Source: JAJZOM01 sp046703545 | GTDB taxonomy: Archaea > Thermoplasmatota > Thermoplasmata > Thermoplasmatales > Thermoplasmataceae | Length of the DNA stretch: 64,000 bases | Reading direction: 5' to 3' | Assembly: GCA_046703545.1 (NCBI GenBank) | Contig: JBJKSX010000003.1 | Coordinates: 10,077 to 74,076 of the forward strand | Shown here: positions 1 to 8,501 of the stretch, piece by piece | Position numbering within the stretch: position 1 is the stretch's first letter | Layout: each line of letters begins with the position of its first letter | Position numbers and translations under genes: made by a program | Notes under the pieces: generated by a model | What the model saw: the letters and a program-made list of their open reading frames with translations, nothing else | What the model was told of the DNA's origin: nothing | Databases searched by the model: none

Positions 1-641
1 GAGTTCCCGAAGTTAAATTCAGGTTCTTCGAGAAAGGTGGAGATGACAAGGCATTCTACAACAAGGTCCACATGGATATTGAGCTTGATGTGGAAAGCTG
101 GGGAGGTTTCAAGGAAGTAGGCGGGCTCCATTACAGGGGCGACTATGACCTGAAGTCACATTCCAAAGGATCCAGCAAGAAACTGTCTGTTAAAGTCGAA
201 GGGAGGGAATTCACCCCTAACGTACTGGAGCTGAGCTTCGGCGTAGACAGGAATATATGGGCACTCGTGGATATAGACTACAGCAATAATGATGGAAGGC
301 AGCTTCTCTCTCTGAAACCTTGGCTTTCCCCATATGGTGTTGCGGTTTTTCCACTCCAGAATGATGAAAAGATAGACATTGAAGTGAAGAAGTTGCATAA
401 AAGGCTATCAAGAAAGTACAGGGCTTTCCTGGATGTTTCTGGCTCCATTGGCAAGAGATATGCAAGGATGGATGAAGTTGGGACCCCTTTCTGCATTACT
501 GTAGACTACGACACTGTGAACCCGGAATCTGAGCACTTTGGAAAAGTCACAATAAGGGAAAGGGACAGCAGGGAACAGGAAAGGGTGGCTGTTTCTGAGG
601 TTGAAGGGTATCTTGAAAGAAGACTCAGGCCTGATTTTTAA
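1..641 (+). CDS. glyS: Glycyl-tRNA synthetase, C-terminal part (5' end outside window)
   Basis: The frame is already open at base 3 and runs 212 codons to the stop, so only the C-terminal part is present. This cytoplasmic class II enzyme charges tRNA-Gly. The stretch LELSFGVDR matches class II motif 3. It is followed by the start of the anticodon-binding domain (PYGVAVFPLQ), the conserved SIGKRYARMDEVGTPF segment and TIRERDSREQERV, all typical of the archaeal/eukaryotic GlyRS family. The gene ends ahead of a hairpin plus T-run and converges on the LSm gene. The assignment is firm; nothing can be said of the missing N-terminal catalytic part. Confidence 0.93.
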   Translation, partial: VPEVKFRFFEKGGDDKAFYNKVHMDIELDVESWGGFKEVGGLHYRGDYDLKSHSKGSSKKLSVKVEGREFTPNVLELSFGVDRNIWALVDIDYSNNDGRQLLSLKPWLSPYGVAVFPLQNDEKIDIEVKKLHKRLSRKYRAFLDVSGSIGKRYARMDEVGTPFCITVDYDTVNPESEHFGKVTIRERDSREQERVAVSEVEGYLERRLRPDF

Positions 642-679
642 AACACAATTCAACTTCAAACTCAATTAAAAATTGGATT

Positions 680-699
680 GCAGCCTTATGCTGCTTTTT
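680..699 (+). terminator. Hairpin followed by T-run after glyS
   Basis: GCAGC and GCTGC flank a 5-base loop and are followed directly by TTTTT. It sits 38 bases after the glyS stop, in the gap where glyS converges on the LSm gene. The form is that of an intrinsic-like terminator. Archaea often terminate on T-runs alone, so the stem may not be essential. Confidence 0.5.
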
Positions 700-720
700 C
701 CTTCCTGGCTGTGAGCAAAA

Positions 721-948
721 TTATCTGGGGGAAATCCTGACCACGTTGCTGCCGCGGATTATTACGGTTCCCAGCTTTCTTGTCAGGTCTTCAGCATTCT
801 CTTCAACATTGTCGAGAACCATGTTCATGTATTCGTCATATCCTGACAGGGTTCCTTCAAGTATCCTGTTATCCTTAAGCAGCAATGCGACTTTCTTGTT
901 CAGGTTTTCTTCCAACATCTTCATAGGCATTATCATGATTTCTTGCAC
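721..948 (-). CDS. LSm/SmAP RNA-binding protein
   Basis: A 75-residue Sm-like protein; archaeal members form seven-membered rings that bind U-rich RNA and act as RNA chaperones. The Sm1 motif (KKVALLLKDNRILEGTLSGYDEYMNMVL) and the Sm2 motif (LGTVIIRGSNVVRISP) are both present and fill almost the whole protein. The first possible start is GTG at 948, one base after the stop of the upstream 54-residue gene; ATG codons at 936, 930 and 924 are alternatives. It is the last gene of the operon with the Csl4 exosome subunit, so the operon groups RNA processing functions. The family assignment is firm; the exact start is not. Confidence 0.93.
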   Translation of the reverse strand: MQEIMIMPMKMLEENLNKKVALLLKDNRILEGTLSGYDEYMNMVLDNVEENAEDLTRKLGTVIIRGSNVVRISPR

Positions 949-949
949 C

Positions 950-1114
950 CTAGTTGTATTCGTCCTCGTCGAGGCCTTCCTCTCTGCTCATTATCACCTG
1001 AATAAGTCCCTTGAGCACTTCTTTGACATCCTCAAGCTCCCTTCTCATGGTGACAACTTCATTGGACAGTGTTTCCACGTCCTTAACCTTATTCGTGGCT
1101 CCTCCGCCTTTCAT
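950..1114 (-). CDS. 54-residue coiled-coil-like protein between csl4 and LSm genes
   Basis: This frame has not been matched to a family. The ATG overlaps the csl4 stop in an ATGA arrangement, and the stop TAG lies one base before the LSm GTG start, so it fills the gap exactly and is probably translationally coupled. After a Gly-rich N-terminus (MKGGGATNK) the protein is a charged amphipathic helix with heptad-like spacing (VETLSNEVVTMRRELEDV), ending in an acidic tail (EEGLDEDEYN). It could pair with the exosome, LSm or another RNA-binding partner; this rests on context only. Confidence 0.7.
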   Translation of the reverse strand: MKGGGATNKVKDVETLSNEVVTMRRELEDVKEVLKGLIQVIMSREEGLDEDEYN

Positions 1115-1698
1115 GCCATGTCCTCCATAATATTCACATTTCCATAATCTTCTGCGACCCTTCTCAGTTCTGTCCTTTCACAGTTGTCGCAGTAAAGGGA
1201 TGAGCCCTTCTTCACCAATGGCATCCTGCATTTTGTGCACAGAGTCTTAAGAACACCCAGATTCTTGCCGAATATTCCCAAATCAAGCCCTCTGGCACCT
1301 TTTCTGAGCACTTTTGCACGTATTATGTCGCCCACGTGCATGCCTGGATCATTGCTTCTTCCATTATGGGAAGACAGTCCAACGCTTCCATCGGCATTAT
1401 ATTCCACAAGCCCAAGATTCTTGTCAAAAACTGCCCCCACCTTGATGTTTGCCCTTCTCTGGTCCATCTTCACGATCCTTCCGTACACTATCTGGTCCGG
1501 ATAAATCCTGATCTTCTTCCTGGGAGTGTTCACTGAAATGGTGAGGTCATCCTCGTTCTTTCTCAATTCGCCAAAGGCCAGTGAAATCACTGAACCGCTG
1601 TCCTCTGTGGTGTTTCTTCCCGGGACATATTCCTCAGCAGTTGCAACAACATCTCCCGGCATAACCAAAGTTTCTTTGTTCTTCTCTGAATCATCCAT
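1111..1698 (-). CDS. csl4: Exosome complex RNA-binding subunit Csl4
   Basis: Csl4 is a cap subunit of the archaeal exosome, feeding RNA to the Rrp41/Rrp42 ring and linking DnaG. The N-terminal domain holds MPGDVVATAEEYVPGRNT, the middle part reads as an S1 RNA-binding domain (QIVYGRIVKMDQRRANIKV to VGDIIRAKVLRK), and the C-terminus is a zinc ribbon (CTKC and CDNC). I chose the ATG at 1698. A frame extension to 1743 adds 15 residues (MTLIALRRLCYKLID) that do not look like part of the family. It overlaps the next gene by four bases, starting a three-gene RNA-processing operon. Confidence 0.92.
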   Translation of the reverse strand: MDDSEKNKETLVMPGDVVATAEEYVPGRNTTEDSGSVISLAFGELRKNEDDLTISVNTPRKKIRIYPDQIVYGRIVKMDQRRANIKVGAVFDKNLGLVEYNADGSVGLSSHNGRSNDPGMHVGDIIRAKVLRKGARGLDLGIFGKNLGVLKTLCTKCRMPLVKKGSSLYCDNCERTELRRVAEDYGNVNIMEDMA

Positions 1699-1877
1699 GT
1701 CAATCAGCTTGTAACATAAGCGCCTTAGAGCTATCAGAGTCAACAGTTAATGCTAACTAATTAACCTTTCCACCATAAATAACCAGCCAATACGGGGGAA
1801 ACCGGGAACCAGCCTGCCGCCTATAGCAGTTAGGGGTTGCATCTTGGCAAGAGAATTTAGGGAGGAAGGAATACCCA

Positions 1878-3464
1878 ATGAGAATGTTAGTGGATGAAGC
1901 GTTCTTCGGGTTTGCCAGGGCGGGCAAGATCAATGGCTCATTTTCATATCCCGGCGTCCTGAAATCAGGAGACATCAAGCAGCTGTTCAGAAGGGGAAAG
2001 ACCCTGGACATCCTGGGACAGACTGCCACACAGCTTGATATCCAAAGAATCGAAGATGAACCCTCCAGCGGCAAGATTTCGATCTGGGTTTCCGATGATA
2101 TAGCAGTCATTCCAGACGGGGCAGAACTAGTGCAAAGGCCGGCAAAGCTCATGGAAAGAATTGGCAGGGTCAGGAAGCATGTGGGTTACGGCAAGATCCT
2201 TTATCTTCAGGGTGTCTCTGACCCCTATTTGATACCCATTCTGGTGTATTCCGGGGTATCCCTGTTCGATGACAGCACCCTCAGGATCGAGTCCCAGAAT
2301 TCAATTGCTTTCACCATGTTCGGAAGGTCACAGGCGGAAGGCAATCCCTACGGGCACAATATTGGCTTCGTGGAGGAAGTGCTGGAGCTTGTGAGGAAGT
2401 CAATAAACAGCGGGGCCCTCCGGGAGGTAGTGGAAAAATACCAGTTCTCATCCAAGGCCATGGAAATCCTCCGGATTCTCGACAATGACCGGGACGGTGA
2501 ATCTGAGGCGACTTTTCCGAGGAGGACAGATTACATAAAGGCCAATTCCCTGGAATCTTTAAGAAGGCCTGACCTCAAAAGATACAGAAATTATATTTCC
2601 AAGGACTATCTCAAGCCGGATTACAAGAAGATTGCCCTCCTGATACCATGCTCTGCAAGGAAGCCCTATTCCACATCCAAATCGCACAAACAGATTCTTG
2701 ATGCATTGAAAGGCCTGAGGCAGACCGTCCATGAGATAATAGTCACTTCCCCTGTTGGTCTTGTGCCAAGGGAACTTGAAGCAACTTATCCTGCAAATGC
2801 CTACAACATACCGGTTATTGGGGAGTGGTACGAGGATGAGAAGATAATGATCAACGCAATGCTGAAGGATTACTTCTCACGGAACCACTACCAGAAAGTG
2901 CTCACTTTTGTTAAGGAGGACCTGGATTTCATCCACAGCTCACTGCCTGAAGGGTCTGAAAGGATTGGGTGGGAAGAGCAGAAGGAATCACTTCACATTC
3001 TCAGGGAGACAGTGCAATCAGCTGTTGCGGAAACAGGTGCGCTTGAAAGGAAGGTTAACCACAAACTGGAGACTTATGTGAAGATCGCCCAGTATCAATT
3101 CGGGAACTGGATATCACCATACCTGGAAGGCACCAGAATCATTCGGAATTACAACACTGAGATGCTCGTCAAAAGTGGAAATCCAGTGCTTGTCTTCAAT
3201 GACCGAATAGGTAAATTCACGATTCACAGGAACGCAGCAGAATGGTTCATTGATAGCGGCAAATTTCTGGTCGAGATTGATGATTTCAAGCCAACGGCCA
3301 ACATATACGCTGTAGGAGTGAATGGAACAACAGATGACATACGGCAGGAAGATGAGGTGGTGTTACACCACAAGGGAACTGCGAAGGGCGTAGGAATCGC
3401 AAAAATGCCGTGTAGGGCAATGATTGACCTCAAGAAAGGCACAGCTGTCAAGGTCAGGAATTAA
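1878..3464 (+). CDS. arcS: Archaeosine synthase (TgtA2/ArcS family)
   Basis: The protein has 528 residues. ArcS acts on preQ0 at position 15 of tRNA in archaeosine formation; in many archaea it attaches lysine, which a radical SAM partner then processes. The diagnostic signature PC-x3-KPY-x2-S-x2-H is present at about residues 257-270 (PCSARKPYSTSKSH). The C-terminal 80 residues form a PUA RNA-binding domain (IHRNAAEWFIDSGKFLVEID to GTAVKV). The N-terminal half resembles the TGT-like part of the family without an obvious intact catalytic core. A GGAGG about 11 bases upstream supports ATG 1878. No radical SAM partner gene is seen in the window. Confidence 0.9.
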   Translation: MRMLVDEAFFGFARAGKINGSFSYPGVLKSGDIKQLFRRGKTLDILGQTATQLDIQRIEDEPSSGKISIWVSDDIAVIPDGAELVQRPAKLMERIGRVRKHVGYGKILYLQGVSDPYLIPILVYSGVSLFDDSTLRIESQNSIAFTMFGRSQAEGNPYGHNIGFVEEVLELVRKSINSGALREVVEKYQFSSKAMEILRILDNDRDGESEATFPRRTDYIKANSLESLRRPDLKRYRNYISKDYLKPDYKKIALLIPCSARKPYSTSKSHKQILDALKGLRQTVHEIIVTSPVGLVPRELEATYPANAYNIPVIGEWYEDEKIMINAMLKDYFSRNHYQKVLTFVKEDLDFIHSSLPEGSERIGWEEQKESLHILRETVQSAVAETGALERKVNHKLETYVKIAQYQFGNWISPYLEGTRIIRNYNTEMLVKSGNPVLVFNDRIGKFTIHRNAAEWFIDSGKFLVEIDDFKPTANIYAVGVNGTTDDIRQEDEVVLHHKGTAKGVGIAKMPCRAMIDLKKGTAVKVRN

Positions 3465-3510
3465 AAGGAACTTTTGTAGGGAAAGTCTTTTATTCACATA
3501 GGAAAGCAAT

Positions 3511-3518
3511 AAATAATA
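3511..3518 (+). promoter_or_regulatory. TATA-like box for the secreted-protein/MoxR operon
   Basis: AAATAATA is centred about 25 bases upstream of the GTG at 3539. This matches the spacing of a leaderless archaeal transcript and supports that GTG over the adjoining TTG at 3536. It would drive the operon 3539-10698. Confidence 0.5.
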
Positions 3519-3538
3519 CGATTGTCTAAATATTCTTG

Positions 3539-6409
3539 GTGTCACCCAAAAGCGTTGCCTTTCTAGTAGTTGGTATGCTCGTCATTTCCAGCGTATTCTT
3601 TATTTTTCATGTTACCTATCCGGACAACCCCACCACCATACAGATCAAGAATCCAAAGACACCAAAGAATTTGACACCACCCAATTACAAGATTTTCAAC
3701 AACCAGTCATTGAATTTCCCCAAACTGGGCCTTAACCAGACAAGCTTCACTCCAAGCGGGAATACCTCCCTGATCCTGTCAGGTTATGTGTACAATAGTA
3801 CTGATGGCCAGGCCCTTGCAAACCAGAAACTGGGAATTGCTGTTATGCAGGCTTTTACAGAGGTTATTACCAATTCCCAGGGATATTATCAGGTGCAGAT
3901 CAAGGCGTCTGGACAGGGCACCTTTGCCTTCAAGGTTTTCCAGTATGCAACAAAGCTGTATCAGCTGTATATCAGCCCGGGGACATCTTCAATGAGCAAA
4001 GACATCTATCTCACCCCATTGCAGAAATACTCTGTCTCTGGCCATACTGAGTCCCATGGGAACAATATCTCTGGAGTTGATCTCAGTTTCCAGAGTTTCT
4101 GGGGTTCTTATGCTTCTGTCTCCTCATCAAATGGCTCTTACTCCGTGAACATGGTGGATGAAAACTACTCCATCATTGCCCACAAGCCAGGATTCTCGAA
4201 CATCACTGATCCCACTTCAGTTGGTGTGGATAATGCCTCCAGACCCTCATTCAACATACTTCTCAATTCATCCGAAAAACCCAGCCTGTTCATGAACGGG
4301 TACATTTTCAACTCTCTTGGAAAACCGGTGGCAAACGCAACGGTCTCGGTTATCTCACCAGCTCTCCCAGGTTCAGGGGCTACAACCTTTGCCAATGGAT
4401 TCTACAACATATCTGTGGCATACTACAGCAACTTGATTCAGGTCAGTGCGGTTGGATACACAATTCTAACACAGACAGTGCAGGTGACACACAACCTCAC
4501 AGATGTGAATTTCACACTGAGTTCATTCAATCCCTTTGTCCTTGGGCAGAATACAGGTTCTGTAAATCCGGGGCCGTACGGAATGAGCAACAATTCCGCA
4601 ACAGTTAGCTTCGGAAGCCCAATGCCCGCCACCATAAGTGGTGTCGTGTACAACAACCAGACTGGCATGAAGGTGGCAAACCAGCAGTTTGTGGTCTACA
4701 CAAGTGTGAACGGCACCTACTTCTACTACAATATGGGCAGCAACGCTAACGGGAGTTATTCCATCAACATGGCCTATCTGGGATATTTCAATTATACGAT
4801 ACATTCCGCAAAGTTCAATCCAACATGGCTGGATGAGAACCTGAAACACTCTCTTGGCAACATATTCATCTGGGTCACAACTTCCCCGTCCAACATTTTC
4901 AACATTAATGGGTCCCTCCTCAACAAGATAACGGGAGGAAACCTTGCCAACGCCACAATCAACATCACTGGGGCGGGAGGGCAGCTCCTCAAGCAAATTC
5001 ATGTTGGAGCAAACGGAAGCTTCAACTTCACTCTTCTCGGCGGCAACTACAATATGACCGTCAGTGCGCCTGGTTTCAATTCCACAACAAGCCCCATCAA
5101 TGTGAACCAGAATTATACAAATCTCAATTTGACCCTCAACCCCGGAACTGGCATATCTCCCGGATCAAATCAGTGGGGGCCATCCAATGGGACAGGTCTG
5201 CCTGGCGTCAATTCAACGGGCATACAGAACCAGATGAACGCCACCCAGAACAGTACCGGGCAATCCCCAGCCACCGTTTCCAGCAATTCCACAGACCTGG
5301 CATTGCAGTTCAACGACAGCAGCACAGGCCAGCCTGTTGCCAACACGTATTATATGATGTATATCAAGGTGAACGGGCTCTATCTCAATGTCACAGGAAA
5401 AACAAACTCAACCGGGGGTTCAACACTGTATCTCGCCTATGGCGGAACCTATATCCTCCTTCCGGAGATGATTGACTATTCTGGAAATGCGATGTTTGTT
5501 AACACTTCCCGGGTAACGGGAGCCATCCTGTTCAACATGACCCCGATCCAGCAGTACACTCTTCAGGTCAATTTGACCAACCCCTTGAGCTACAGCGGTT
5601 CAAGCGTCCCATATGGAGGATTGTCAGCAAACAGCAGCTATGCCCTCCCCATTATGTCCAATTCACATTACCAGGCAAGCAACTACACCCTTGTCAATTA
5701 CTCGCTGCCAAATGGAACTTACAGGTTCAGCTATTCAAACCCCGCATATGTTCCTTCAGTCTTCAGCAAATCGTTGAGTGGAAGTTCCGCAACAGTGGAC
5801 AGGGTGCTTGACCCCTATGTCCTCAGGCTGAGCTGGACTTCCGATACAGGATGGGGGTACTACGTTAATTCAACAGCCGGTTCGACTATTGTTTCTAAAT
5901 TATCCAATTCCGCGGGATCGGGCAGCATAACATACGGGCTTACAGCTGGTTCCTTCCAATTCCAGAGCATGATCGGCTCTACCGGGTCAAACTACATGGC
6001 ATTCACGCTGAACACCTCCAGTTGGGAGAAAAACCTGTCGTTGGGCATATCAGGGAGCAGCCTCAACCTGACAAATTACTTCGTGTCTGCATACCTGCCT
6101 CCGAGCAATGGCTCCTATTCGGCAATGTATAACTACAGCATCCCATCAAATGTTCTGGCAGCAAACCCGGCTTACATACATCAGTTCATTCTCAATGTGA
6201 CATCAAATGACAATGTGGCTGTCACTATTGGGTCCTCACCAGTGAGCGGGTCTCCCGGCACTGGAACCTACACACTGTCGAATTATTTCGTGTTGAGCAA
6301 CACAAGCACAACAGCAATATCAATTGCAGCAAATGGGATAACATTGGGGCAGTTTGCCAGCATATTGCACAGTGTTAGCATGGTATATTACAAGGTCACT
6401 TTAGGGTGA
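3539..6409 (+). CDS. Large exported protein with carboxypeptidase-regulatory-like repeats
   Basis: About 956 residues. A single hydrophobic segment (VAFLVVGMLVISSVFFIF) near the N-terminus acts as signal or membrane anchor; everything after it is rich in Asn, Ser, Thr and Gly and contains many N-x-S/T sequons, as expected for a glycosylated surface protein. At least six beta-sandwich units of the CarboxypepD_reg/Cna-B-like type recur, each with a pattern such as GYVYNSTDGQALANQKL, then N-x-x-G-x-Y and a closing YxxxxxxxGF. A Pro/Gly/Asn linker lies near residues 540-585. No catalytic motif is visible, so a structural or adhesive role is likely. It is the first gene of the MoxR-DUF58 operon, which suggests these proteins assemble or maintain it. 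Confidence 0.8.
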   Translation: MSPKSVAFLVVGMLVISSVFFIFHVTYPDNPTTIQIKNPKTPKNLTPPNYKIFNNQSLNFPKLGLNQTSFTPSGNTSLILSGYVYNSTDGQALANQKLGIAVMQAFTEVITNSQGYYQVQIKASGQGTFAFKVFQYATKLYQLYISPGTSSMSKDIYLTPLQKYSVSGHTESHGNNISGVDLSFQSFWGSYASVSSSNGSYSVNMVDENYSIIAHKPGFSNITDPTSVGVDNASRPSFNILLNSSEKPSLFMNGYIFNSLGKPVANATVSVISPALPGSGATTFANGFYNISVAYYSNLIQVSAVGYTILTQTVQVTHNLTDVNFTLSSFNPFVLGQNTGSVNPGPYGMSNNSATVSFGSPMPATISGVVYNNQTGMKVANQQFVVYTSVNGTYFYYNMGSNANGSYSINMAYLGYFNYTIHSAKFNPTWLDENLKHSLGNIFIWVTTSPSNIFNINGSLLNKITGGNLANATINITGAGGQLLKQIHVGANGSFNFTLLGGNYNMTVSAPGFNSTTSPINVNQNYTNLNLTLNPGTGISPGSNQWGPSNGTGLPGVNSTGIQNQMNATQNSTGQSPATVSSNSTDLALQFNDSSTGQPVANTYYMMYIKVNGLYLNVTGKTNSTGGSTLYLAYGGTYILLPEMIDYSGNAMFVNTSRVTGAILFNMTPIQQYTLQVNLTNPLSYSGSSVPYGGLSANSSYALPIMSNSHYQASNYTLVNYSLPNGTYRFSYSNPAYVPSVFSKSLSGSSATVDRVLDPYVLRLSWTSDTGWGYYVNSTAGSTIVSKLSNSAGSGSITYGLTAGSFQFQSMIGSTGSNYMAFTLNTSSWEKNLSLGISGSSLNLTNYFVSAYLPPSNGSYSAMYNYSIPSNVLAANPAYIHQFILNVTSNDNVAVTIGSSPVSGSPGTGTYTLSNYFVLSNTSTTAISIAANGITLGQFASILHSVSMVYYKVTLG

Positions 6410-6413
6410 AAAT

Positions 6414-7034
6414 ATGGCAATGATAGGAGAAAACAAGAAGAAAATCAAGACGGCAAAGGCAAAACCTGTAAGGGCAACCTCAAAGTCTGTAAAATCAACC
6501 AAAACCAAAGCTGCAAGGTCCTGGTCCTTTGGCGGCAAGAAGAAAAGCAAGTTCACCAGCGAAGGCGTTGAGACCGTGGTCGAAGTCAAGACCGTTGGGG
6601 ACATCCCGCCTGTTCTTCAGGCCAGGAAGCAGATTGGAGAGGAAAGGATGGGCACAGCTGCCACAACGCTATTCAATGCTGCAAGGGATGATTATGTCAG
6701 GTATTTCAATGCAAATGGCTCATCAAAAAGCGGCAACCGGGAATTCTTCATCACAGAGCTGAAAGGCTTCAAGGTTGATGTTCCCGAAATGGGCCTGGTT
6801 GACAACAGCACAATACTGGATTCCCTCGCACAGATTGAACCCGACGGAGACACAATGAGCAACAGGATCAGTTCCCTGCGGAAACTCGCCGCATTCTTTC
6901 TAAATTATTATGAGAGGGCACGTTACTCCAACGATCCACAGTTTGATGGCGATGAACTGATTTCAAAGTTTTCGGAGATTTACAATTACATGGACATAAT
7001 GAAACTCTATTTCTCAAGGAATGCGGAAGTGTAG
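6414..7034 (+). CDS. Unrecognised 206-residue protein with Lys-rich N-terminus
   Basis: No family was recognised. The first roughly 48 residues are strongly basic and low in complexity (KKKIKTAKAKPVRATSKSVK), which suggests disorder and contact with nucleic acid, membrane lipid or an acidic partner. The rest (from about residue 50) looks like a soluble helical domain, with a stretch LRKLAAFFLNYYERARYSND that resembles a helical repeat. There is no signal peptide or membrane segment. It starts 4 bases after the large exported protein and 4 bases before the next gene, so it clearly belongs to the operon. An adaptor role on the cytoplasmic face is inference. Confidence 0.75.
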   Translation: MAMIGENKKKIKTAKAKPVRATSKSVKSTKTKAARSWSFGGKKKSKFTSEGVETVVEVKTVGDIPPVLQARKQIGEERMGTAATTLFNAARDDYVRYFNANGSSKSGNREFFITELKGFKVDVPEMGLVDNSTILDSLAQIEPDGDTMSNRISSLRKLAAFFLNYYERARYSNDPQFDGDELISKFSEIYNYMDIMKLYFSRNAEV

Positions 7035-7038
7035 GTAA

Positions 7039-7533
7039 ATGGCGGGGCAGTCAGTAGAGGCACAGTTGGTATCAAATTTCTTCACAAATCTCCAGCATGA
7101 CCCATGGTTCCTGCTGAGCTTTGTTGTGCCTGTAGTGATGCTCCTCATTGCATCGGTTGCCATAAGGCGGTATTCAAGGAAGACAAAGATAGACGGGCCT
7201 CCCACACTTGAGCAGAAGAGGGAGAAATTTGTAGTGCCAAAGGACTTCTTCAACAGGGAGACTGACAGGGTGAAAAGCGACGACTACGCATATTTCCTGA
7301 AGCCTATCGCAAGCGAGTTCCACACACTTGTGGAATTTGATGATTATTTCAGGATTCTTGAGAGGCGTTACAAGAAGTTCCGTTCCATGAGCAATTCTGG
7401 AAGGAAGAAGAGAAAGCAGGCAGGAATTGATGGAACCAAGAAGACATTCAACGACATATTAAACCTGTACAACAGGCTGAGAACAACGAAATTTGAGATA
7501 GTGGAATTTGAAAGAAATGACGAGGAGATCTAA
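7039..7533 (+). CDS. Unrecognised membrane-anchored protein in MoxR operon
   Basis: A 164-residue protein with one clear membrane segment at about residues 24-43 (FLLSFVVPVVMLLIASVAI), followed by a basic stretch (RRYSRKTK), which places the remaining 120 residues in the cytoplasm. That part is charged and helical (YAYFLKPIASEFHTLVEFDDYFRIL, then a Lys/Arg-rich loop RKKRKQ). Its stop overlaps the MoxR start (TAATG), so the two are translationally coupled. It may tether the MoxR ATPase to the membrane. The family was not recognised. Confidence 0.75.
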   Translation: MAGQSVEAQLVSNFFTNLQHDPWFLLSFVVPVVMLLIASVAIRRYSRKTKIDGPPTLEQKREKFVVPKDFFNRETDRVKSDDYAYFLKPIASEFHTLVEFDDYFRILERRYKKFRSMSNSGRKKRKQAGIDGTKKTFNDILNLYNRLRTTKFEIVEFERNDEEI

Positions 7534-8501
7534 TGACAGAACCAGAATACGTAAATGTAAGCAGCTTAAGAGATAACGTCAGGGCAATTGAAAGCCGGAT
7601 CGGAAGGAGAGTTATTGGATCCGAGAGAATTGTCCGATTCATGTTCATAGCTCTCCTCAGCAATAATCATGTGCTGCTGGAGGGTGTGCCGGGACTGGCA
7701 AAGACCATGCTTGCAAGTGAGTTCTCACGCCACCTGTGCATGGACTTCAAGAGAATACAGTTCACTCCGGATATGCTCCCGACGGACATCACCGGAACAA
7801 TGGTGTTCAACCTGGAGGAACGCAGGCTTCAGTTCAGAAAGGGGCCTATCTTTGCGAATGTCCTCCTGGCGGATGAAATAAACAGGACTCCTGCCAAGGT
7901 CCAGTCTGCCCTGCTTGAGGGCATGGAGGAAAAGAAAGTCTCGGTTGGAGGGGAGGACCACGATTTGCCATCCCCCTTCCTGGTCATAGCGACCCAGAAT
8001 CCAATTGAGCAGGAGGGCACATTCCCACTTGCTGAAGCACTCATGGACAGGTTCCTTTTCAGGTACAACCTCTCATATCCCTCTAAGGATGAGGAAATGT
8101 CCATCCTCAAGTCCATAACACTTCCAGAGGAGGATGTGGAAAATGACATTGACGCCAACATGATTCTGAGCCTGAGGAGCGAAGTTTCAAAGGTGCATGC
8201 CAGTGAGGAGATAATGCAATACATCGTGGAAATCATCAGGAATACAAGGAACAATGACCTTATCCTGGTTGGCGCCAGCCCAAGGACTTCCGCAAAATTC
8301 CTCACAGCTGCAAGGGCTAATGCAATGCTGAACGGCAGGGACTATGTCATACCCGAGGACGTGAGGTTTCTCTCCAAGGAACTCCTGAATCACAGGCTCA
8401 TTTTGAGGCCGGAAGCGCTTCTCGAGAACTCAGGCGATGCAATTTCCACGGTAAACAGGGTTGTAGACCGTCTAGTGTCACAGGTTGCTGCGCCAAGATG
8501 A
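7533..8501 (+). CDS. MoxR-family AAA+ ATPase
   Basis: This 322-residue protein is a complete MoxR AAA+ ATPase. Visible motifs: Walker A GVPGLAKT (51-58), Walker B LLADEIN (111-117), sensor 1 ATQNP (153-157) and the EALMDRF segment carrying the candidate Arg finger (R173). The C-terminal helical lid follows, with GASPRTS as the sensor 2 region. MoxR proteins act as chaperone-like remodellers, usually with DUF58 and von Willebrand factor A (VWA) partners. Here the DUF58 gene follows directly with an ATGA overlap. The target is not known; context points to the exported repeat protein or a membrane complex made from the operon. Confidence 0.93.
   Translation: MTEPEYVNVSSLRDNVRAIESRIGRRVIGSERIVRFMFIALLSNNHVLLEGVPGLAKTMLASEFSRHLCMDFKRIQFTPDMLPTDITGTMVFNLEERRLQFRKGPIFANVLLADEINRTPAKVQSALLEGMEEKKVSVGGEDHDLPSPFLVIATQNPIEQEGTFPLAEALMDRFLFRYNLSYPSKDEEMSILKSITLPEEDVENDIDANMILSLRSEVSKVHASEEIMQYIVEIIRNTRNNDLILVGASPRTSAKFLTAARANAMLNGRDYVIPEDVRFLSKELLNHRLILRPEALLENSGDAISTVNRVVDRLVSQVAAPR

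Noticed and set aside
1757..2152. 131-codon minus-strand frame opposite the start of archaeosine synthase
   Set aside because: It is antisense to a clearly conserved protein and overlaps its ribosome-binding site; composition is Ser/Pro-rich as in shadow frames.
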